Positions 54,279 through 64,000 of a stretch of 64,000 nucleotides of DNA are shown here, in pieces. A model generated the notes under the pieces. It saw nothing but the letters and a program-made list of their open reading frames with translations. It did not search any database and was not told the DNA's origin. Within the stretch, counting starts at the first letter, position 1, and each line of letters starts with the position of its first letter. Both the position numbers and the translations under genes were made by a program. Origin of the DNA: Balamuthia mandrillaris (lineage: Eukaryota > Discosea > Longamoebia > Balamuthiidae); NCBI GenBank assembly GCA_031835245.1, contig JAVKOQ010000033.1:62001-126000 (forward strand), written 5' to 3'.

Positions 54279-56814
54279 CTAGTAATTGATGACTTGCATC
54301 TCGCTTGGCGCATTTACTTTTGTTTGGCGTTTCTGCCAAAGTACAATGATAACAACTCCCACGATGGCGCCCATTCCAAATAAAGGCACCAACACAGCAG
54401 GAAGCACAATCGATAAAACTCGTTCCTTCTCTTCATCATCATCTTCATTGGCACCATCATCGGAAGTGCCAGAAGAAGTGTACCCATCGTCATAACCATC
54501 ATCGCCATCACCGTCGCCACCATCATCTTCACCTGCGCCGAACAAAACCGAAAAATCAGGATCGTAGAGCAAAGAAACGTTGAAAGGAGGCAACTTCAGC
54601 CGCAATTCCAAAATCGTTGAGAGGTCCTCCTTTACAACAAAGGCCGTTTGTTCCACTTCCTCCATTCTCGCTCCATCCAAGAATGCATTGATGGCCATTC
54701 CCACCTTCACCACGCTCCCTTTTCCATCTTCTTCCATTCCGAAAACGTATCTCTTGACCTTTTCATCCACATCGCTCTCTCCTCTCAACTCTCCTTCCTT
54801 TGCTGTTAAACTCTTTCCTGTGAACTTGACCTCAAATGCACATCCGATTGATGATGAAGAAGCAGCTGCAGCAGCAAATGCTTGGGTCAAAGGTGGACTC
54901 CATTCCATCGCAAAAGATATCTTCACATCATCCAAGTTGAGCGAATACCCATCCACTAAACTAGGGTGATGTAACCAAACAGCGTTGTAGGTCACCTGCA
55001 AGGAAGATGTTATTGCTTGAAGCTGATGCGTGGATGGAGGAATGGAAGTTTCAAGTTCAAGTTTGTCCATCATGTGTTCATATGACAGAACGGTCGAGAG
55101 GGGCAGCTGCGTTGCCCATTGTAATGAAGAGGAGGAGGTCTGAATGGTGTTGAAATGAAAAGAAGAGAGGGACAGATGAACGTTTTCTTGTGGCGGCTGC
55201 TGTTGGGAAGGTGTGAGAGGAAGCACTTCCACTTGAGAGTTGTTTTGGGAGAAAAAAGTTTGCATGTTTCGTTCCTTTGGGAGTGAGCCTATCACAAGAT
55301 TGAGAACCTGGGCTCCGAGTGCTGGAGATAGAAAATAGGGTTGAGAAATTGGCCAAAACCAGAGAGCAAATGACCAAAAAGAATGGTAGAGAGATGAGAG
55401 AGAAAATAGCGAGACCAAAGAAAAAAAAGAAAGGAATGTTGTACGGTTTCCCAGGATGGCAATCAAGACCGAAGAATAAGCAACCGTATCAGGTTGTTTC
55501 ATGTATGCCACTGGAGAGACTGTGGTAATGGTGAAAAACTCGAAATTGAGTGCATATCTGGCGCGGACTTCGTAAAAAGATTCCTCCTTCATCGTCAACA
55601 TTTTACAATTGGAATCAGTTGCGCAGACAAGAAAGTCGGTGGTGCCATCGTGGTCATAGTCCAAAGCGTTTACAATGACATCTTGGCCGTTGAAGGCAGG
55701 GACTTCTGCAACATTTGCCAAAGTCACTGAGCCATTTTCACTTTGTCGAAAAGCAAGACCTCTGATTGAAGCATCTGCATGCACAACAAAGCAAAAAAAA
55801 ATTTTCAGATGAACTGACAACCATAGAGACAACAAGGAGAAGGAGTTGAAAGATGTACCATCCAAGCGGCGCACCAAAGCCTCTGGGAAACCGGTTTCTT
55901 GGGAACATATCCCATGCGCCAACAACTTGTGGTCCAGTTCACCGTCGAAAAACTCTTGTTGAAAAGCCACACTCCCGTTGTTCCAAAAAGTAAAAACATT
56001 TAAAGTAGAGTCTTTTTTTGTGTTTTTGTGTTTTCGTGGGAGCATCCATCAGAAAGCGTGAAGGTACCAACAAAAAAAAGCAAAAAAGAATAAGAAAAAG
56101 AAAAAGAATAAGAATAAGAAAAAGAAAAAGAAAAAGAAAAAGAAAAAGAAAAAGAAAAAGAAAAAGAAAAAGAAAAAAGAAGATGAAGAAAGAATATTCT
56201 TACCTCCCATTGTTAAAACGATGGGCGAATTGAAGGTGATATCTGATGAACAAGGATGTAATGCTAATGATGCGCCTCCTGGTGGAATCGTTCCATTGAA
56301 CTCTACCCAGTCAAAAGCTTGTTGTGGTGGATGGAAAGAAGAGGAAAAGCAGGGGAGGGGGAAAAAAAAGCAAATGGTATGTAAGTGAAACAAAGAAATG
56401 AAAAGTAAAACGATAGAGAAAAAGAGAGAAAAAGGCACACAAAAGCGAGAAAGAACAATGAGAAAGAGAACCAACAAAAGCGAAAAAACAAAGGAGAAAG
56501 GGAGAAGAGAAAGAGAAACGATGAAAGCAAAAGAAGAAAACGCAGTACCAAACTCCTCTTCTCGCAAAAGCCCAACTGCATTGCCAAACATGCCAAGGTT
56601 CGCAAATACATCAGGTCGGTTGTTGCCATCAAGGTCTCCAATGCTAGTGATGGAGATAACTCCCTGATTGGAGGGAAGACCCGCCAGAGGCTCTCTTCGG
56701 TGGACATCCACTCCGTTTTGGGTGAACCACAGTTCGAAAGTGTTATCGTCCTCTGAATAATGACAAGAGTGAGCGGAGAGAAAGAGGGAGAGGGAGAGGG
56801 AGGGAGAGAGAGAC

Positions 56815-56856
<42 letters not shown>

Positions 56857-57075
56857 ACAAAGAATAAGACTTTCTTTGCAAAGAAAGTAAGAGCAAGTGT
56901 GCCCACCTAAAAAAAGAAGTATTTCGGGATATTCGTCGTTGTCCAAGTCGCCCAAGACCGTGTTGGCGGGGGAAAGTCCGGCCACATTATAAGTCCTTCC
57001 AACTTGCTCTCCTTTGTGTTTGTCATTATTGATGAGCTTTACGGAGAATAAGTTGAAAAGACGGAGAGAGAGAAC

Positions 57076-57118
<43 letters not shown>

Positions 57119-57181
57119 TGTACCGCTTATGTGATAAAAGAAGCAGAAAAGAAGCAGAGCCACACAGCGCAAAGCGAACAT
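54279..57181 (-). CDS. FG-GAP (integrin-alpha-like) receptor protein, copy 1
   Basis: Predicted 668-residue type I membrane protein, exons 57181-57124, 57011-56907, 56752-56549, 56317-56204, 56011-55859, 55774-55445, 55321-54279. Signal peptide MFALRCVALLLFCFFYHI. The ectodomain has FG-GAP/VCBS-type calcium loops: GDLDNDEYPEILL, GDLDGNNRPDVF and DYDHDGTTDFLV (D-x-D-x-D/N-x-x-x-D). A beta module follows (WLHHPSLVDGYSLNLDDVKI to LLYDPDFSVLFG) that is also found in copy 2 and, in part, in the 1139-residue protein. After an acidic juxtamembrane stretch comes the helix SIVLPAVLVPLFGMGAIVGV and a short tail KRQTKVNAPSEMQVINY. Likely a cell-surface adhesion protein. FG-GAP propellers of integrins need seven repeats; fewer are visible here. 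Confidence 0.85.
56058..56175 (-). repeat. (CTTTTT)n tract in FG-GAP copy 1 intron 4 (AAAAAG on the plus strand)
   Basis: Hexanucleotide AAAAAG with AAGAAT variants, pyrimidine-only on the sense strand. A GA run at 56796-56850 fills another intron of the same gene. Confidence 0.9.
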
Positions 57182-57281
57182 GATCTAGCTTTGTCTGTTG
57201 CCTATTCTTTATTTCTTGTTGCCGATCGTTAATGATGTGGCGTACTAATTAATTTCAACTGCCACTCCGATGGCCCCAATG

Positions 57282-58745
57282 TCACCCATATCGCTTAAGT
57301 AGCCTAAAGCAAGTTGCCTTCGTTTTGTTGGAGCTAAGAGCCACGTAAGCCAACGCATTGGAAAGAAGACGAGAGCCACCGACAGGAGGCACCTCGCACC
57401 CAGCATTGACGGTGACCACCATGCCGTAATGCTCCTCCTTTCGCAGTTGCACCACCAAAGGCACGCCGTCATCCCATTCCGCGATGACCTCTGCGCCTTG
57501 CTCCGGGACTCCCTGACAACGGTACACCTGCCCTATTTCTTCCACTTGGTGCAACGTGGGGTGATTGGGACGCAACGTTGCGCCGAGAGTGCGGTAGACC
57601 AGGTCGCCGCAGCCAGGGATCAAAGGGTGCAGCCCTTCGGAGAGGAAGTCGCCTTTGACGCAGTAGTCGCCGTACGATTGGGTTTTCGGTTTTTGGTTGG
57701 CTGCCCTGGCGATAACCACCCCGCCACGATCTTCTTTGATGTAACGAGCCAACAGGTTACCTGTTGTTGTGAAAAAAGAACCGGACTGAGGAAGAAACAG
57801 AAGGTTCAAAAAAAAAGGCGAGAAAACAACGAACTGGTAGTTTCATTGTTGCGTATGACGCCTCCACCAATGACTAAGATGGCATCAAACTCGCAAAGAA
57901 AGTCAAAGGTTGGGACGGTGCGCATGGCGTAGAGTATAGCCAAGCGCCGTATGCGAAAAGGTATGTTCAAAGAGTTTGTGTAATTGCTGCTGTGTATTAT
58001 TAGAAATGAAAAACTCTAAAAGATCATCATTAGAATGCAGAATGTGCTCAAAGAGAAGGAGAAGAAGAAGAAGAAGAAGAAGAAGAAGAAGAAGAAGAAG
58101 AAGAAGAAGAAGAAGAAGAAGAAGAAGAAGAAGAAGAAGAAGAAGAAGAAGAAGAAGAAGAAGAAGAAGAAGAAGAAGAAGAAGAAGAAGAAGAAGAAGA
58201 AGAAGAAGAAGAAGAAGAAGAAGAAGAAGAAGAAGAAGAAGAAGAAGAACGAAGAACGAAGAACGAAGAAGAAGAACGAAGAAGAAGAAGAAGAAGAAGA
58301 AGAAGAAGAAGAAGAAGAAGAACAAGAAGAAGAAGAAGAAGAACAAGAACAAGAACAAGAACAAGAACAAGAACGAAGTAAAAATGAAAACAAGTACCGC
58401 TACACGAACGCCACAATAGAAGCAATGCCGCCAGTCCACCATTTCGTTGTCCTTGCAACCGCCAAGGAACAGAGGCAGCAACTCTTGGCTCCAAGGCTGC
58501 CCCAACTCCTCCTTGTCTGCATGTGACGCCGCGCGTTTGTCAACAGGCACAGGGGCCAAACCCCCTTCCTTCTTCCTCTCAATGGCGTAGCGGACAAAGA
58601 AGTCCTGCTGGACAAGGTCTCGCGTGGTGGAGCAGGTGCAGGCGAAACAGGCCACGTCTTTGGCATCCTCCAGGAACGTCAGCACCAGAGACAGCAGCTC
58701 GGGTGGTATCCTTTCAAGCAGCCCTCCTCCTCCCTCCTCTTGCAT
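57282..58745 (-). CDS. F-box protein with a ThuA/glutamine-amidotransferase-like region
   Basis: Predicted 335-residue protein, exons 58745-58398, 58015-57835, 57760-57282. The N-terminus is an F-box: LLERIPPELLSLVLTFLEDA then KDVACFACTCSTTRDLV, which would bind SKP1 in an SCF ubiquitin ligase. The C-terminal part has FDFLCEFDAILVIGGGVI, GNLLARYI-type and GGVVIARAANQ, and YGMVVTVNAGCEVPPVGGSR followed by LLSNALAYVA. The order suggests a class I amidotransferase-like (ThuA-like) fold used as a substrate-binding domain; that part is inference. The exon 2 acceptor at 58016 was picked because it keeps phase and opens the frame into RRLAILYAMRTVPTFDF. Intron 1 is a long AAG array. It sits between the two FG-GAP copies. 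Confidence 0.78.
58053..58378 (-). repeat. (CTT)n tract in F-box gene intron 1 (AAG on the plus strand)
   Basis: About 200 bp of perfect AAG, then AAG/AACG and AAC variants towards 58378. One of the longest pure triplet tracts in the window; pyrimidine-only on the sense strand. Confidence 0.95.
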
Positions 58746-58899
58746 TCAACTTCTTTCGCTACTGTTCTTGTGTGGTTGAACAACCAAGAGACAATCGGAT
58801 GCTAGCGAATTTGTCCAATTTTTTTCCTGCGGGTGCGCGCGCAAACAAGCGGAGACAGACTTTGCCTTCAACTCTTTATCAATACACACAAATACAGCT

Positions 58900-61407
58900 T
58901 CATTCATAGTTAACGGCTTGGAGACCACTTGTCTCTCTCAAAGCCACGGTGGCCCTCCACTTGGAGGCCAACACGAAAACGGCAACTGCAACAGCGGCCC
59001 CCATCACAAAGAGCGGAACCAACACTGCAGGCAGCACCACCTTCAGTAGTCGTCGTCATCATCGTTCTCGTCCTTTGGGTCATCACCATCATAACCATCT
59101 TCTCCATCTTCTCCATCTTCTCCATCCCCGCCACCTTCTCCAAACAAAACGGTAAAGTCGGGATCGTACAGCAGAGTATAGGTGAAAGCAGGCAGATTCA
59201 ACTGCACTTCCAATCGAGTGGTCGCATCATTCAGCTTTATGACGAAAGCCGTTTGTTCCACGTTCTCCATTCTTCCGTCATCCACCTGCGCCTTGGTGGC
59301 CATTCCAACCTTCACCATGCCTCCGCTTCCATCCGCGTTTTCCTTCCCAAAAACGTATCTTCTCACCGTTCCGTTCCGGTCATCCTCTCCGATCAACTCT
59401 CCTTCTTCGACGTCCAAATCGACTCCTTGAAACAGCACACCAAACGACGCTCCAACTGAAACCAACTCGTTGTCCTCCAATACTCGGCTCCACCTCATGA
59501 AGAAAGAGAGCTTAACGTCATCCAAGCCCAAGTTATAGCTATCCACCAAACTCGGATGATGCAACCATTTAGCAGAGTGGTATGTGTACAAAGATAAGGA
59601 AGGGGTAGCATCCAGAGAGATGCTTGTCTCAAGGCCAAGAGCATCGAGCATTGCGTGCTGCCCGATGGAAGTGGAGAAGACAGTTGCAGTTGTCCACGTC
59701 AATGTAGACGTTTGGAAGAGTGCGTCATCCAAATGAATGCTTGAGGAAAGATAGATCCACGACCTGCGAGTAGTCGTCGGAGGAGGAGAAAGGAAGAACA
59801 CGAACGAGTGAGTTGTTGGCTTGAAGGGTCGCAGACACTCCTCTTTCCATCGGTAAAGAGCTTATCGCTAAATATAACTCGTTTCTTACTTGGAAAGCAA
59901 CAAAAAACATAAACAAAAAACAACCGATGAGCTTCTGAAAACAACGATAACAAAGGAACCTACGTGCTTTGTGCAGTATAAGAGCTGTCACAGAAGGGTA
60001 CAGCGATCCCTCCGGCTGCGGTATGGTTCCCATGGAAATAGGGTCGGACTTTAGGCTACCCGTTCCGTTGTATAGTATATCAGCAAAATAGATGCGAGTT
60101 ATAGAATGGGGCGTGTATGATTGTCTCTCCATGAGCAGCATGTCACAACTTAAACTTGGATCCTCGTCAGCTTCACGCAAACAGAACAGGAAGTCTGTGC
60201 CACCATCGTGGTCATAGTCACGTGCATTTTGGATGAAGTAATACTTCTCAGGGAATGCGCGAGTTGAGTTCAAAGTGTTCGTCACTTGTATTTGGCCATC
60301 GTCACCGAGCTCAAGAGACAAAGCAAAGACATCACCATGTTCTGTGAGAAGAAAAAGATTAAAAGGAAAGGTATGATAAACCAGTGAACAACAAACGCCA
60401 CACCTGTTTTGATTAAAGCATCTGGATAATGTGATGCAGAGGTGCATGCGCCCGGCACAAAGACATAAAAGTCCAATTGGCCCAAGGATGGGATCAGCTC
60501 TGTTACCTGTGCAATACTTCCATCCGTATGCAAAGTGAACCCAACAAATGAAAGAAAGGGTAAGGAGAGTGGTTGGGTGTGCTCTGAGCGGAAAAATAAA
60601 GGGCTCGTTTAAACATACCTGTAGAAAGGGCAAGAACAATAGGAAGAACATCATAGGAAGGAATACAAGGCTGCAATGCCAGAACTGGACCTGCTGATGG
60701 CGTAACATTGTACATGAAATCTATCCAGTCGAATGCTGAGACGAGATACCATCAGTGGATGAAATGGAAGAGAAGAACAAACAAGAGGAACAAAAGAGAA
60801 AGTAACAGCAAGCAACAAGAATAAGGATGGTAAAGAACAAGAACGAAGGCAAGGACAAGCGCAAATTGAACAGTACCAAACTCTGATGCTCTCAAAAGGC
60901 CGACTGCAAAACGACTTGCGTCAGAACGGATGAACAAATCAGGTCGGCCGTCTTTGTTGATATCGCCAAGGCTTGTCATGAATAAAGGTGCGCCGCCCGG
61001 AGGTAACAGGACCGGCTCCGTTCGTTTGACCTCGACACCACGGGTGAAAACGAGCGTAAAATTGTTGGTATCGGTTGCTGTTAAACAAAAAAAAAAAGTG
61101 AGTTCGGCTGGAAAGACCCTTGACCTTCAAAAAGAGAGAAAGTCGTGGTACAGGAAAAAAGTAATTCCGGGTAGTCGTCCCCGTCCACGTCTCCAAAGAT
61201 AGTATAACTATTCGGATCAGGCATTCCCAAATCTGCCTGGAAGCGGTAGGACTGCGCTATCGGTTGTCCTTCTGGTTGGGTTAGTTTTAAGAAAAAAAAA
61301 GCCAAGTTAGTCAAAGAAAAACAATCCCAAAAAAAAAGACCTGTTACGGCAAGCAAGCGTAACACCAACAGCAAAAACAACAAGCTCCGCCATGCGAGAG
61401 TCACCAT
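58900..61407 (-). pseudogene. FG-GAP receptor protein, copy 2 (frame interrupted twice)
   Basis: Paralogue of copy 1 with the same exon plan: 61407-61341, 61271-61152, 61077-60877, 60735-60619, 60583-60404, 60341-59964, then a last exon from about 59897 to 58900. Signal peptide WRSLLFLLLVLRLLAVTG. Calcium loops GDVDGDDYPELL, GDINKDGRPDLF and DYDHDGGTDFLF are intact, as is the module WLHHPSLVDSYNLGLDDVKL to LLYDPDFTVLFG. In the last exon, homology to copy 1 changes frame near 59747 (a T run on the sense strand) and again near 59045, just before the TM helix VVLPAVLVPLFVMGAAVAVA and the end LQAVNYE. The first break follows a short homopolymer, so assembly error is a real alternative to decay. 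Exons are otherwise clean and the domain is well kept. Confidence 0.75.
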
Positions 61408-61889
61408 GGTTTCTTGGCCCCCCTTCTTCTTCCTCCAATCTCAGCTTGCTTTATTTCGAGCACATCGAGTACTTTGGGGGGTTTCATCATCACTCCAGTT
61501 AAATTTTACCATAACACCATCGCCAAGGGACCTCTCCAATTCATTCATTCGGGTAGATTTGATCTAGATCATTTTAAGGTACCTCCTGAAATTCCTTTTA
61601 AAAGGACTGAGGGGTCTTTTTAGCACACTTCGGTGAATCACGAAACTGTTGGCCGAAAATATATATATTTTTTTCCTGTTTTCTTTTGTTGTTTTCTTGC
61701 TTCTTTTTTCTTTTCCTTTTTCACTTTACAGAAACTTCTTTTTTGCTACCACTTTGCTGTCTACCTCCTCCACACAACGTACGTTAGTGTTTTGGTATCT
61801 CGCTCTCTCTCTCTCTCTCTCTCTCTGCCTTTCTCCTAAATCAATCGGTTTGGTTTTCCAAAAAAAAACAGCCAACGAAAAAAATAAAG
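61408..61889. promoter_or_regulatory. Divergent upstream region, FG-GAP copy 2 / OGFR-like gene
   Basis: 482 bp with T-rich and CT-rich stretches (CT run at 61801-61827) before the OGFR-like start. I see no gene or structured RNA here. Confidence 0.45.
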
Positions 61890-63097
61890 ATGGGAGCACA
61901 GAACGCGAAAGCCGATTTGGAGCAATACCGCTTGGGCTACCCTGGGGAGCGTGACAATCCCCGCCTGAACGACAACCTCCATTTCTACAAGAACGAACGG
62001 CCCTCTGTCCCCGACGGTTCGTTGCTATAGCCCCCCGCAAGCTTCGTTCATGAGCGCTACACTCCTTCTGTTTTGCTTGTCGTTTTTGTCACTAATCATT
62101 TTTCTCTTTCTGCTGTTTCGTTCCTCTCTTTTTTGCAGGCGACTACATCGACAACATACATGAAAAGTGGTGGGGCAAGTACAAGCTTTTAGAGCGCCAC
62201 CACGGCTACATCCAATGGCTGTTCCCCATCCGCGAGGAGGGCATGAACTTTCGCTCCCAGAAGCTGCAGCCCCACGAGGCGGAGGCCATCAAGGAAGACC
62301 CCAAGTGCATGGAACGCATCCTCAAGAGCTACGAGCTCATGCTTGACTTTTACGGCATGCGGCTGAAGGACCGCCAGACAGGAGAGCTGGAACGGACCGA
62401 AAACTGGGAGGAGCGATACGACAACCTCAACTGGTCCAGCCACAACTACCTCCGCATCACGCGCATCCTCAAGTGCTTGGGCGAGCTTGGCTTGGAGCAC
62501 CTCAAGTCCAACTTTTTGCAGTTCTTCATTGAGGAGGTCTACGAGACCAAAGCCCTGAAGAACTGTAGAAGCAGTCTTGGAAACTATTGGATCGGCACCA
62601 TCAAGGACGACACGGAGAGAGCTAGATTGGAGGGAATCATAGAGGAGAAGAACGCACAGCACCCAGAGGAGAGATACAATCCCTACAGTTATAGAAGAGC
62701 TGGTGGAGGTGGTGTTGGAGGAGGGGGGAACAGTTCGGCTTGGTCTTCAGCTGGCTCTAATTCTCGCTGGGCAGTCTCCAAGCGTCTCGAGGACAGTGAC
62801 GAGGAAGAGGAGGAAGACGACGACGATGACGATGAAGCTGATATCAATGTTTCGGATGATGATGACGACGATGAGGATGAGGAGAATGAAGTGAAAGAAA
62901 GCAAACAACAACGAAAAGAGGCTGGTAGTGATTACGAAGTCGAGTCGGATGGAGCCGAAGCCGGCGATTCATCAGCGATGCTGGAAGCAACGCCATCCTC
63001 GCTTGCCGCAAGGGAGGATGACACTCTGCCCCAACCTCAACCCCAACCCGAAGACCCTGTCGAGGACTCTGCCGGTGACCTGCGGAATCATATCTAA
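61890..63097 (+). CDS. OGFR-domain protein
   Basis: Predicted 361-residue protein, exons 61890-62016 and 62139-63097. It contains the conserved region of opioid growth factor receptor: HHGYIQWLFPIREEGMNFRS, ERILKSYELMLDFYGMRLKD and NWSSHNYLRITRILKCLGEL, against human NHSYIQWLFPLREPGVN, ELMLGFYGIRLED and NWRSHNNLRITRILKSLGEL. The domain is old and found far outside animals, so opioid binding should not be assumed. The C-terminal 120 residues are Gly/Ser-rich then strongly acidic (EEEEEDDDDDDEADINVSDD). The MGAQ start gives a possible N-myristoylation-type glycine. Role unknown. Confidence 0.93.
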
Positions 63098-63381
63098 CTT
63101 TCTCTTCTTCCTCTTCTTACATGTGTATGATCTTCCTTTTTTTTTTTGTGTTCAAAAAAAAATCTATTAAAAAAAACAGTGTAACTAGCGAGCGTCGAAA
63201 TGGTGTCTTGGCATAGCGCAACCCCTCAAGCGTGACTTCTCGCTTTTTTCTCTCTTTTCTTTGTCACTTTCTTCTTCTTTCCATTCTTTTCTCGTCTCTT
63301 TTTTTGTCGGAAAGGAAACAAAAAAAAAAGGGGGAACCTGTCACTAACGTACTGCACCTCCACTTCACTTTTTTTTTTGGG

Positions 63382-63418
<37 letters not shown>

Positions 63419-63486
63419 TTCCTTTATTTATTTACTTTTTCTCTCACTCACTCACAAACTAACGAACAAAACACAGTCACACCAAC
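63098..63486 (+). promoter_or_regulatory. Upstream region of the C2-domain gene
   Basis: 389 bp. T-runs, AAAAAA blocks and a CT run (63386-63413) lead to the start codon, followed by CACTCACTCACAAAC. The pyrimidine-rich leader resembles that of alpha-tubulin, as for a highly expressed gene. Confidence 0.45.
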
Positions 63487-63894
63487 ATGCCTAAGCTCGA
63501 AGTCATTGTCAGCGGAGCCAACTTCAAGCGTATGGACCTCAAGGCCTACGGCGTGACCGACAGAGAGGCCTACGTCAAGCTCTCCCTCGGCGATCAGGAG
63601 GTCTGCACCACCAAGAACAACTGCCCCACCCTTGACCCCACTTGGGACGAGACCTTCACCCTCGAGGTGGCCGACCCCGAGAAGGACAAGCTCACCGTGG
63701 CCTTCTTCCTGGGAGGCAACCAGATTGGTCAACCCGCTGACTACCTTCTTTCTGGCCTCATCCAAAACAAGGCTACCTACAAGGGCATGGCTGTCGTTGG
63801 TGGCAAGGTTGACATGATGTTCCGCGCTTTGGACTTTGGCAAGGAGGAAGTTGCTGAGGAAGATGAGGGCGAGGACTTCCTTGAGTTCCTCTAA
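63487..63894 (+). CDS. Single C2-domain protein
   Basis: Intronless 135-residue protein that is one C2 domain plus a short acidic tail. It begins PKLEVIVSGANFKRMDLKAY, with DREAYVKLSLGDQEVCTTKN and PTLDPTWDETFTLEVADPEK, the usual C2 strands and the N-P-x-W-x-E-type signature (here DPTWDET). Asp residues at the loop positions could bind calcium and so membranes. Third codon positions are mostly C or G, as in alpha-tubulin, which points to high expression. The tail EEDEGEDFLEFL is acidic. Close in layout to small plant and protist C2 proteins. Confidence 0.93.
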   Translation: MPKLEVIVSGANFKRMDLKAYGVTDREAYVKLSLGDQEVCTTKNNCPTLDPTWDETFTLEVADPEKDKLTVAFFLGGNQIGQPADYLLSGLIQNKATYKGMAVVGGKVDMMFRALDFGKEEVAEEDEGEDFLEFL

Positions 63895-64000
63895 ACAACC
63901 TCTAATTTTCTCTTTTCTCTTCTTTCTCTGACTTAGAACAATTGAACGAAACATTCGAAAAACCCAATCCAACCTCGAGCCTTTTTTTTTCCCTCCCCTT

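Noticed and set aside
58910-59143. Separate small gene rich in Met at the end of FG-GAP copy 2
   Set aside because: It is a third frame over the acidic juxtamembrane repeat; the TM helix lies in another frame homologous to copy 1.
61890-63097. True opioid growth factor receptor
   Set aside because: Only the ancient OGFR domain is shared; the opioid-binding role is an animal finding and cannot be carried over.

Overview
The window is nuclear DNA from a unicellular eukaryote. It is gene-dense, with many short GT-AG introns rich in pyrimidine, standard stop codons (TAA, TAG and TGA all used), a U2 snRNA gene, a tRNA gene and alpha-tubulin. An animal-type phosphomevalonate kinase, a Slo/BK channel and integrin-like FG-GAP proteins fit a free-living amoeboid or flagellate protist, possibly Amoebozoa; the sequence alone does not fix the lineage. 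Exon chains were derived by hand from splice signals, codon phase and family motifs. Where they are given, the phases close.

Layout. 1-10721: two tandem Slo/BK-type K+ channel genes (the first cut by the left edge) with a tRNA-Lys(CUU) between them. 11056-13305: EGF-like type I membrane protein. 13429-18192 (minus): small hydrophilic protein, divergent actin-related protein, and a predicted mitochondrial protein with an acidic tail. 18515-24024: SNAPC3 (+), alpha-tubulin (-), four-TM protein (+). 24166-28865: INTS9 (-) head to head with phosphomevalonate kinase (+). 28998-30616: RING membrane protein (-). 31112-36991: a 1469-residue fusion of a NYN (PIN-like) nuclease domain with RNase-inhibitor-type leucine-rich repeats. 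37033-38269: dual-specificity phosphatase (-). 38854-43562: 1139-residue repeat-containing receptor-like protein. 43910-44725: prolyl-4-hydroxylase-like enzyme (-). 45270-45998: basic coiled-coil protein ending in a 12-bp minisatellite (-). 46193-47245: FRA10AC1. 47421-49073: two small secreted paralogues head to head. 49134-50671: a second 2-oxoglutarate oxygenase. 50930-53627: two disordered proteins. 53856-54069: U2 snRNA. 54279-61407 (minus): two FG-GAP receptor paralogues flanking an F-box protein. 61890-63894: OGFR-domain protein and a C2-domain protein.

Functional links. SNAPC3 (snRNA promoter factor), INTS9 (snRNA 3' end processing), the U2 gene itself and FRA10AC1 (spliceosome-associated) lie within about 36 kb. 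The 1139-residue protein and the FG-GAP pair share a membrane-proximal module, so they look like one receptor family with different outer parts. Long microsatellites fill many introns, nearly always with the pyrimidine strand as the sense strand. No virus-like element, CRISPR array or intact transposon was recognised.
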